Below are positions 1 to 6,230 of a stretch of 19,972 nt of DNA, piece by piece (positions within the stretch are counted from its first letter, which is position 1; each line of letters opens with the position of its first letter). The translations under genes were made by a program, and so were the position numbers. A model generated the notes under the pieces. It made no database searches and was not told the origin of the DNA. It saw only the letters and a program-made list of their open reading frames with translations. The stretch spans positions 1 through 19,972 of the forward strand of contig CAMLRE010000002.1 in NCBI GenBank assembly GCA_946482355.1. The letters run 5' to 3'. This stretch comes from an uncultured Bdellovibrio sp. GTDB taxonomy: Bacteria > Bdellovibrionota > Bdellovibrionia > Bdellovibrionales > Bdellovibrionaceae.

Positions 1-1992
1 GTGAAGATCAGTGTATGTTGATTCATGTTTAACTTTTAATAAGTTAATAAAGTAATTCACATCAAATGTAACTTGGAAAGCTTTTGAATTTTGATTACGG
101 ATAAAAACCTGAAAACCTTTATCTGTTTTTGTGATTTGTGTTTGACGTAATAAGACAGCGTTCGCGCCACCTGATAAACCAACAGTTGGAACTGTTTGTG
201 CTGTAAAACCTAATAAGGCGTCTAAAGCGTACATGTAGCCCACTGATCCGCCGGCACCCACTGATTCAGTGATTGTGAAAACTTCGCCGTTTTTAAAGTT
301 AGCGAAGAACTCAGATAATTTACCGTCTTTTAATGGGGAAGCGATTTTATCTAAACGTGAAGGCACATAAAGATCTTTCCAATCGATCTCTTTTGTTTCT
401 TTCATTGTTTGTAGTGGAACAACGTGTGTGAAATCGCGGTTATAACTAACGTTTCCGCCTAACATCGTGCTGATGCCGCTAAAATCTTCGATCATGCGGA
501 ACACACCAAGACCTGCACTTAAACGAACGTTATCAACTAATTGAACCGCCGCTTGTGAACCGTAGAATGTACCTGTCGTAACAATACGTGAAGCCCCGAA
601 GTTAATACCGTATTGGCGGCCATCAGCGTAGCCTACAGGTGCAATTTTACCATCGTTACGGATTCTAAAACCGTTTACTTTTTGTGAAGTCACGTCTTGT
701 CTTTGTAATTTAAATTTTTCAGATAATTTGCTGATCGCTAAACCAATCGCTGAAGATTGCGATTTGATCACCATGTATCTTAAAAAATCACCTTTTTCAA
801 AAGGCGATTGGCGCTCACCGTGCGTAAAACGGTGCGGCTCACCTGGAATATATTCTTGGGTGATACGGCCGTTAACCACTAAACCATCTGGTGAAGAGTA
901 GTTAAAATCAGGAATACGAGCTTGCATCATGCCTTGAGCTTCGCGGTCAAAAAACCAAGTCATCATGTTCTGCGCACGTGACATGATCGCAGCTTTGGCT
1001 AATTGATTTAAACCTTGTGGAAATTCAGCGGCTTCAACAATTTCATTCCAGTCTTGGTCTGTTAACTGAGCCACACGACGTAACATCCACTTCACGTCAT
1101 CGCCACTTGTTTGCGAGAAATAATCACTGAACGCAAAGTTAATATAAGCCCAGCCATCACGAACTAAAACTGACTCTGGGGCTACACGACCTAATGACTC
1201 TTGCACATCACCAATTACGAACGGCACTAATAAGGCACGAAATTGACGATCAGAAGCAAAGTATGGAATTGATTCAACAGAAGCCGGAGTTAAACCATCA
1301 AATAAACTTGGAATTTCGCTATCCATTTTTTCTAAGTAAGCGCCGTGAACATATAAAGAGTTACCACCGGCTTCAGATAAAAATTCACGTTTATCTGTAT
1401 CTGTTTTAAAGGGAGCAATAGATAAACAGTCAATCGATACAGCGTCTGGGCCTTGTTCACAGAACGCACGCTTAACGAATAAATCTTTTTCTTCTTTAGA
1501 AGCGAAATTTAATTTCATCTTATCGTAATGTTTAGGTGATTGTTGGAAATAACCTAATTTACGTAATAGGGCTGATTTTAATAACGAAGCGTGCGTTTGT
1601 AGACCTAAGGTAAGACCATAACGCTCAGATTTGCCGTTTGATGGCTTAACAATAACTGTATAAAAACCTAATTCACGGTTTGCACCAAGATATGAATCAA
1701 TAGTTACGCCCGTCTCAGCATTAGGCATCTCGGCGTGGATCTTTGTGTCAATTGCGCTGTATTTTTTGTTCTGCCAGTATTTGTCTTCAACTGGCTGAAG
1801 TTTTGACAAGTCGACACCTGTGTTATTCATTCTGGCTAGATCAGCGATACTTAGCTTCTTACCACCTGGGCCTACTAAGTTTAATGCTGGTTTAGTGAAT
1901 GTTTTTAAGGGGATACGAACGATGCCTTCATGAGCAAATGCTGCTGATGCAATTAAGAAGGTCGCTAACACAGTCTGAATTTTTAAATTCAT
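1..1992 (-). CDS. Large exported protein of unknown family (C-terminus off the left edge)
   Basis: An uninterrupted reading frame of 664 codons starts with ATG at 1992 and continues past the left edge, so the C-terminus is missing. The first 20 residues form a clear signal peptide (MNLKIQTVLATFLIASAAFA, then HEG), so the product is exported. Start choice is secure: a very strong Shine-Dalgarno, GAGGTGAT, lies just upstream. After the signal comes a region rich in short beta-type segments. The part around residues 470-620 is rich in Gly, Ser and Val (for example VGAGGSVGYMYALD and TVGLSGGANAV), which would suit a beta-rich or surface-associated fold. I see no catalytic motif and do not recognise a family. 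There is one Cys pair near residues 174-185 (AFCEQ and IDCLS). It follows the carboxypeptidase gene on the same strand with an 80-bp gap. Function is unknown; an outer-membrane or periplasmic location is inference. Confidence 0.85.
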   Translation of the reverse strand, partial: MNLKIQTVLATFLIASAAFAHEGIVRIPLKTFTKPALNLVGPGGKKLSIADLARMNNTGVDLSKLQPVEDKYWQNKKYSAIDTKIHAEMPNAETGVTIDSYLGANRELGFYTVIVKPSNGKSERYGLTLGLQTHASLLKSALLRKLGYFQQSPKHYDKMKLNFASKEEKDLFVKRAFCEQGPDAVSIDCLSIAPFKTDTDKREFLSEAGGNSLYVHGAYLEKMDSEIPSLFDGLTPASVESIPYFASDRQFRALLVPFVIGDVQESLGRVAPESVLVRDGWAYINFAFSDYFSQTSGDDVKWMLRRVAQLTDQDWNEIVEAAEFPQGLNQLAKAAIMSRAQNMMTWFFDREAQGMMQARIPDFNYSSPDGLVVNGRITQEYIPGEPHRFTHGERQSPFEKGDFLRYMVIKSQSSAIGLAISKLSEKFKLQRQDVTSQKVNGFRIRNDGKIAPVGYADGRQYGINFGASRIVTTGTFYGSQAAVQLVDNVRLSAGLGVFRMIEDFSGISTMLGGNVSYNRDFTHVVPLQTMKETKEIDWKDLYVPSRLDKIASPLKDGKLSEFFANFKNGEVFTITESVGAGGSVGYMYALDALLGFTAQTVPTVGLSGGANAVLLRQTQITKTDKGFQVFIRNQNSKAFQVTFDVNYFINLLKVKHESTYTDLH

Positions 1993-1998
1993 AGATCA

Positions 1999-2028
1999 CC
2001 TCGTTAAACTTATAGAGAGCTAACGAGG
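1999..2028 (-). promoter_or_regulatory. Leader hairpin that covers the Shine-Dalgarno of the exported-protein gene
   Basis: Read on the minus strand, CCTCGTTA (2028-2021) and TAACGAGG (2006-1999) are perfect 8-bp complements around a 14-nt loop. The 3' arm ends in the GAGG of the Shine-Dalgarno GAGGTGAT, six bases before the ATG at 1992. Folding would hide the core of the ribosome site, so the hairpin could tune translation, as in RNA-thermometer-like or protein-gated leaders. The pairing is seen in the sequence; the regulatory role is inferred. Confidence 0.5.
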
Positions 2029-2035
2029 GGCCAAG

Positions 2036-2066
2036 ATTATGTATCAACGTGATACGAGTGTGTTAA
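2036..2066 (-). promoter_or_regulatory. Possible promoter with an inverted repeat in its spacer
   Basis: On the minus strand TTAACA (2066-2061) and CATAAT (2041-2036) could be -35 and -10 elements, but the 19-bp spacer is longer than ideal. A perfect inverted repeat, GTATCA-ACG-TGATAC (2041-2055), fills most of the spacer and looks like an operator. A start near 2029 would place the following hairpin at the very 5' end of the mRNA. The repeat could instead be a weak terminator for the upstream gene ending at 2072, but no U-run follows it. Confidence 0.3.
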
Positions 2067-2071
2067 TCGAT

Positions 2072-3400
2072 TTAAAGAAAGAAAATCTCATTCTGAGACA
2101 GAGTTTTGAACATCGGTTTTTCTTTATAAAAGTTCAAAAGATCCTGAAGTAAGTTATCGCGTTTTTCGATCATCAGTTTTTCATCGTCATTGTTAAAGTC
2201 ATGACCTAAAAATCCAAAAACCATCAGACCTTTTTGTGTCGACACAATACCTGCTAAATTAAGTGCTGGTACTTCGTAAAGACGGCCCGTTTTTAAAACC
2301 ACAGATTTATTAATCACTAGATCTGTTTCATAAGTGCCGCGATCAAGACCTGCTGTTAATAAGATATAACCTAAATCTAACTGCGCTTGATCGGCGATAA
2401 GCTTGATAAAATGCATTACTTTTAAAACTGAAAAACAAGTCGCTTTGTTATCAACTCGCTCACCGCCAATTTCAACAGGTAAGCCAGAGCCGGTTTTCAT
2501 GATTAAGCTGTCTAGGCCTAAACCTAATTTTTCGCTTTGAAATTTGCGAAAACCAGCTTCACCGCCCAGTAAAGCAAATAGCGCATCCGACATGTAGTTA
2601 TTTGAATTTAAATTAATTTCTTTTAAGTAACGAAATAACGATGTGGATTGAATTTTTAATTGCGTGGCACTAGCAAAAGCACTTTGTGCCTGGCCGTTTG
2701 AATCTAAGATCACATTTGAAACCGAAAACGAACTTGGCAGATCAATCGATTTACCTTGTTGTTCAAAGTAGTCTGTTACGTTTTGTCTAGCTTGCTGAGT
2801 TTGCCCGCCCCAGTTTGCTGAATTAAAAATTAATTTTAAATTATCAACTGACTGATCAAGACTAACTGGAATGGTATCTAATTCGATATGTGGATTGTTT
2901 AAAACAGATAAGTACACACGCGTTGATTTGGCAATGTACAGATTTCTGATCTTTGTGACCCCGTATTTTTTTAAGTGCGACATCGTATAAAGCACTTTTT
3001 CGATATTAAATACCGGATCGTAGTTTGAGTTTAAGTACGCATCAACCGTACCGTCAGCGTTTTTACGTAAACGCCAGTCATGAATAAATTTGTAATCTGT
3101 ACCTAAACGGCTTAAAGCAAAAGCAGTTAAAAACACTTTACTGACTGACGCTGACGGATAAAGTTTGTGGTCGCGGTAGCCTGAATAGTTCTGATTAGTT
3201 CCTAACGCTGATTCACAGTAGCTCACCGTTGAATCGCCGCTGTATAAAAGCTTACGGGCTGGCTGAGCTTGAGGCTGAGCTTTAATCAGATCTTCTTTTT
3301 TAGGTGAATAAGCAGCTGTTCCATCTGACGAACTAGAGCTTGGCGTACAAGACGCGATAAAAGCTAACGACAAACAAAAAAGAAGTGATTTTTTAAACAT
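2072..3400 (-). CDS. Lipoprotein D-alanyl-D-alanine carboxypeptidase/endopeptidase, S13 (PBP4/DacB) type
   Basis: This 442-residue protein has the three active-site motifs of penicillin-binding serine peptidases in the order and spacing of family S13: SVSK at 85-88 (nucleophile Ser85, Lys88), SNN at 266-268 and KTG at 370-372. The stretch after KTG (RLYEVPALNLAGI) and the KTGSGL segment near 302 also match the S13 pattern. The family removes terminal D-Ala from, or cleaves cross-links in, periplasmic peptidoglycan. The N-terminus is a lipoprotein signal with lipobox I-A-S-C at Cys18, followed by a Ser-rich linker, so it is probably membrane-anchored on the periplasmic side rather than soluble like E. 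coli DacB. The ATG at 3400 has no convincing Shine-Dalgarno. It lies upstream of the unknown exported-protein gene on the same strand and is divergent from the flavoprotein gene. Fold and family are confident; cell role (remodelling versus predation) is not determined. Confidence 0.9.
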   Translation of the reverse strand: MFKKSLLFCLSLAFIASCTPSSSSSDGTAAYSPKKEDLIKAQPQAQPARKLLYSGDSTVSYCESALGTNQNYSGYRDHKLYPSASVSKVFLTAFALSRLGTDYKFIHDWRLRKNADGTVDAYLNSNYDPVFNIEKVLYTMSHLKKYGVTKIRNLYIAKSTRVYLSVLNNPHIELDTIPVSLDQSVDNLKLIFNSANWGGQTQQARQNVTDYFEQQGKSIDLPSSFSVSNVILDSNGQAQSAFASATQLKIQSTSLFRYLKEINLNSNNYMSDALFALLGGEAGFRKFQSEKLGLGLDSLIMKTGSGLPVEIGGERVDNKATCFSVLKVMHFIKLIADQAQLDLGYILLTAGLDRGTYETDLVINKSVVLKTGRLYEVPALNLAGIVSTQKGLMVFGFLGHDFNNDDEKLMIEKRDNLLQDLLNFYKEKPMFKTLSQNEIFFL

Positions 3401-3408
3401 CGGGATAA

Positions 3409-3458
3409 GTTTTAGCTTGGGGGTAAATAGCCATTCAAGGCCTAAGCTTCGCCTTGAA
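3409..3458 (-). promoter_or_regulatory. Inverted repeat over a candidate promoter of the carboxypeptidase gene
   Basis: TTCAAGGC (3434-3441) and GCCTTGAA (3451-3458) form a perfect 8-bp inverted repeat with a 9-nt centre. One arm overlaps a minus-strand -35 candidate TTGAAT (3438-3433). An 18-bp spacer leads to the -10 candidate TAAAAC (3414-3409). Transcription would then start within a few bases of the ATG at 3400, which agrees with the missing Shine-Dalgarno. The repeat is certain. Whether it is an operator, or just a hairpin, is inference; no U-run makes it a terminator. Confidence 0.35.
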
Positions 3459-3475
3459 AATTATTTAGGTTTACT

Positions 3476-3504
3476 TTGACAATTTAGGCTCTAAAAACGA
3501 ATAT
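3476..3504 (+). promoter_or_regulatory. Sigma70-type promoter of the flavoprotein-transporter pair
   Basis: A perfect -35 box TTGACA (3476-3481) is followed after 17 bases by GAATAT (3499-3504). The expected start is near 3511, leaving a leader of about 40 nt. The leader contains a small G+C-rich hairpin, CGGCG-CA-CGCCG (3507-3518), and an AGGA (3537-3540) that lies 11 bases before the ATG at 3552. Confidence 0.55.
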
Positions 3505-3551
3505 ATCGGCGCACGCCGAGGATGCGGAGCTGGACTAGGAAATAAACACAT

Positions 3552-4283
3552 ATGAGCCGTATTATTTACAACTACAAAATCAATAAAATCACTGACCACA
3601 CAAAACAAATTCGCGAGCTAGATCTTTCTATCATTAGCCACCCTGAATTTAAATTTAGAGCCGGCCAATTCGTTATGCTTCATGTTCCACAAACTGATGA
3701 AAATGGCCAACCGATGAAAGCCGCTCTTCGCGCTTATTCAATTGCAACGACTGAACACGATCTACAAAGATTTCGTTTAATTTTTAAATACGTCGATAAC
3801 GGTGTCGCTTCAAAATATGTTTGGGGTTTAAAAGGCGATGAAATTTTAAATTTCACAGGCCCATTTGGAAAAGTGTTCTTTCAAGAACCACCAACTGAAC
3901 AAATCGTTTTCTTAAACACTGGTAGCGGTATTTCACAACACTTCTGTTACTTAGAATCAAAAATGAAACAATACCCTGAATTAAAGTACAAACTTTATTT
4001 TGGTCTTCGTTACGAAGAAGACATCTACTACCGTGAAGAATTAGAAGCGTTAAAAAAACAACTTCCTAATTTTGAATATCACTACGTACTTAGCCGCCCG
4101 ACTGAAAAATGGACTGGCAAAAAAGGTTATATCCAAAATTTCTTATCTGAAATTGATTACAAAAACACACCGACAACATTCTATCTTTGCGGAAATGGCG
4201 CGATGATTAAAGATGTAAAACATCAAGTTTTAGAAGTTGATGGTTTTGATAAAACGCGCTTCTGGGCTGAGGCTTTTGACTAA
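3552..4283 (+). CDS. Ferredoxin-NADP reductase family flavoprotein
   Basis: The 243-residue protein has the two-domain layout of the FNR superfamily and no signal peptide, so it is cytoplasmic. The N-terminal FAD domain (about 1-105) carries the RAYS motif (60-63) that contacts the flavin. The C-terminal NAD(P) domain begins near 117 with a glycine-rich loop (LNTGSGIS, 121-128) and ends with the CGNGAM motif (213-218) and a C-terminal aromatic stretch (FWAEAFD). Length suits short bacterial ferredoxin/flavodoxin-NADP reductases (Fpr type). The family passes electrons between NAD(P)H and ferredoxin or flavodoxin; the true partner cannot be read from the sequence. It has its own promoter. Its stop codon overlaps the start of the next gene as TAATG, which implies translational coupling with the transporter. 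Confidence 0.87.
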   Translation: MSRIIYNYKINKITDHTKQIRELDLSIISHPEFKFRAGQFVMLHVPQTDENGQPMKAALRAYSIATTEHDLQRFRLIFKYVDNGVASKYVWGLKGDEILNFTGPFGKVFFQEPPTEQIVFLNTGSGISQHFCYLESKMKQYPELKYKLYFGLRYEEDIYYREELEALKKQLPNFEYHYVLSRPTEKWTGKKGYIQNFLSEIDYKNTPTTFYLCGNGAMIKDVKHQVLEVDGFDKTRFWAEAFD

Positions 4284-5209
4284 TGCGCAAGGCCCTGGCT
4301 GCTATTCCAGTCTATCACCGAGCGGTTTTAGAACTGTTCATTGCGGGAATGCTCTGGGGAATTTCTTTTACTTTTGTAAAATGGGCGCTGGTTGATTTTA
4401 GCCCGACCACTTTAGTTTTCTGGCGTTTTGCATTTGCCATCGTGTTAGCTGAAGTGATGTTTTTTATTTTTGACCGCGAAGGTTTTAAAAAATCACACAG
4501 CGATTATAAAATCGGGCTTCTGGCCGGTATTGGCCTTGGAAGCTCGCTGATCTTTCAAACGATTGGTTTACAAACAACAACAGCCACAAACTCTAGCTTT
4601 ATCACTTCGCTTTATGTGGTTTTGATTCCGTTTGCGAATTACTTTTTCTTAAAGACTAAGGTTCATTGGTACCATTTTGCTTTAAGTTTTATTGCGTTTT
4701 TAGGGATGGGTCTTTTATTAGATTTACCGAATAACGGTTTACGACTTCAAAGTGGTGATCTGTTCACAATTTTAGTGGCCGTGACATCGACATTTCATAT
4801 TATCGCTGTTGGTATCGGGTCTAAAAAAATGCAAAGCGGTTTTCGCTTTAATACGTCACAGACTTTTTGGGCGTGGATTTTTTTAATTCCGTTTTTAGCT
4901 TACGATATGTCGGCTAAAAATATTCCGTTTTTTCCGCCGATTACAAACTACATGTCGGTGGTTTCGGTTTTAGGATTAGCTGTTCTTGTGACTTTAGGTG
5001 CGTTTTACTTGCAAGTACGTGCGCAAAGAGTTTTATCGACAACCACAGCCAGTATGCTGTGTTTACTAGAAGCGCCGTACTCGTTTTTATTTGCGTCGGC
5101 GCTTTTAAATGAAAAACTGACTCCGATCCAATTGGCCGGAGCCATTGTAATCTTAGGTATTTCCGCTCTTACGATCTACGTAGAACGACCAAAGAATGCT
5201 GACAGCTAA
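4283..5209 (+). CDS. EamA/DMT-superfamily inner-membrane transporter
   Basis: At 308 residues with about ten hydrophobic segments, this has the size and pattern of the drug/metabolite transporter superfamily, made of two EamA repeats. The first repeat shows the typical FIAGMLWGISFTFVKWAL start (near 20-37), and the second ends with LLNEKLTPIQLAGAIVILG (near 274-292), the usual signature of the last two helices. Members export amino acids, nucleotide-related metabolites or drugs; the substrate here is unknown. The ATG overlaps the stop of the flavoprotein gene (TAATG), and a GAGG lies 10 bases upstream inside that gene. The last 57 bp are shared with the 3' end of the DUF475 gene on the other strand, leaving no room for a terminator. 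Confidence 0.88.
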   Translation: MRKALAAIPVYHRAVLELFIAGMLWGISFTFVKWALVDFSPTTLVFWRFAFAIVLAEVMFFIFDREGFKKSHSDYKIGLLAGIGLGSSLIFQTIGLQTTTATNSSFITSLYVVLIPFANYFFLKTKVHWYHFALSFIAFLGMGLLLDLPNNGLRLQSGDLFTILVAVTSTFHIIAVGIGSKKMQSGFRFNTSQTFWAWIFLIPFLAYDMSAKNIPFFPPITNYMSVVSVLGLAVLVTLGAFYLQVRAQRVLSTTTASMLCLLEAPYSFLFASALLNEKLTPIQLAGAIVILGISALTIYVERPKNADS

Positions 5210-6205
5210 GATCGCAGCCCCTGTAAGACCTGTTAACCATTCAGGGATATGAAAGAAATAATCTAATAACATCATCATAGACAGCGCACCTAACGCGTAG
5301 AAAGCGCCGTGCTCTAAGAAACGAATTTGCCCTAGAGTATCTTTTTCAACTAAGTAAAGTGTAAGACTACGTACGAAGAATGCTCCGATACTTAGACCGA
5401 TCATGATTTGAATTAAACTTTGTGTGATGGCAAAAGCCCCGATGACTCCGTCAAAAGAAAATGAAGCATCTAAGATTTCAAGGTACATAAACATACCAAA
5501 ACCTGCTGACATCATGGTTTTTTTAGCCATTAAGTTCGCATCACGAGTTAATTCCATGCTTTCTAAGAAATCAGAGAAACTGTGAACAATAAGGTACGTG
5601 ATCATGCCCCATAAACCTGGCACTAAGAAACGGATTTGATCTTCGGCCGCCATTAAGCTTGTGATCGCAAGTAATGAAACTAACGCCACGATGATCTCAA
5701 CACCCTTATATTGCGACATCATCACTAATGGTTTTTCAATCACATGAATCCAGTGATCTTCTTTTTCTTCGTTCATAAAGAAATGTAAAAACACCATAAA
5801 TAAGAACATTCCACCAAATGCCGCCACAGTGATATGCGCTGACGTCATAAGTTCAGCGTATTTTGCCGGGTCATTTAATGAAAGCATTAAAGCTTCAAAC
5901 GGATTAATGTGAGCGATGATTGATACGATAGCTAACGGAAATACTAAACGCATACCAAACACGGCGATTAAAATACCCCAAGTTAGAAAACGTCTTTTCC
6001 AGACTTCGTCCATTTTTTTAATCACTGTGGCATTTACCACGGCGTTATCAAATGAAAGTGAAATTTCTAAAACCGCTAAGATAAGCGCTGTAAAACCAGC
6101 TTGGAGCATATGGCTTGTTGAACCAGTTTGATACCATTCAAACCCCATGGCTAAAGCTAAGCCGATCACTGTAATAATTAACGAACCTCTGATGTACTTC
6201 AACAT
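5153..6205 (-). CDS. DUF475/TerC-family integral membrane protein
   Basis: This is a 350-residue polytopic membrane protein. It carries the two acidic membrane motifs typical of the TerC/DUF475 group: LEISLSFDNAVVNAT (46-60) and EILDASFSFDGVIGAF (243-258). DUF475 proteins are about this long and belong to the LysE/TerC-like superfamily. Some TerC relatives export Mn2+ or help load metal into exported enzymes, so a metal-handling role is plausible but inferred. The ATG is supported by AAGGAAA about 8 bases upstream. It lies 25 bp after uvrA and is the third gene of a fur-uvrA-DUF475 operon, which makes metal or stress control likely. Its last 18 codons and stop overlap the end of the EamA gene antisense. 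Confidence 0.85.
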   Translation of the reverse strand: MLKYIRGSLIITVIGLALAMGFEWYQTGSTSHMLQAGFTALILAVLEISLSFDNAVVNATVIKKMDEVWKRRFLTWGILIAVFGMRLVFPLAIVSIIAHINPFEALMLSLNDPAKYAELMTSAHITVAAFGGMFLFMVFLHFFMNEEKEDHWIHVIEKPLVMMSQYKGVEIIVALVSLLAITSLMAAEDQIRFLVPGLWGMITYLIVHSFSDFLESMELTRDANLMAKKTMMSAGFGMFMYLEILDASFSFDGVIGAFAITQSLIQIMIGLSIGAFFVRSLTLYLVEKDTLGQIRFLEHGAFYALGALSMMMLLDYFFHIPEWLTGLTGAAILAVSILWSFYVDRKSGNT

Positions 6206-6230
6206 GCTGTTATTTTCCTTTTCTACTTTT

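Noticed and set aside
1194..1409. Plus-strand open frame of 71 codons
   Set aside because: Antisense to the continuous 664-codon exported-protein frame, which has a signal peptide and strong ribosome site.
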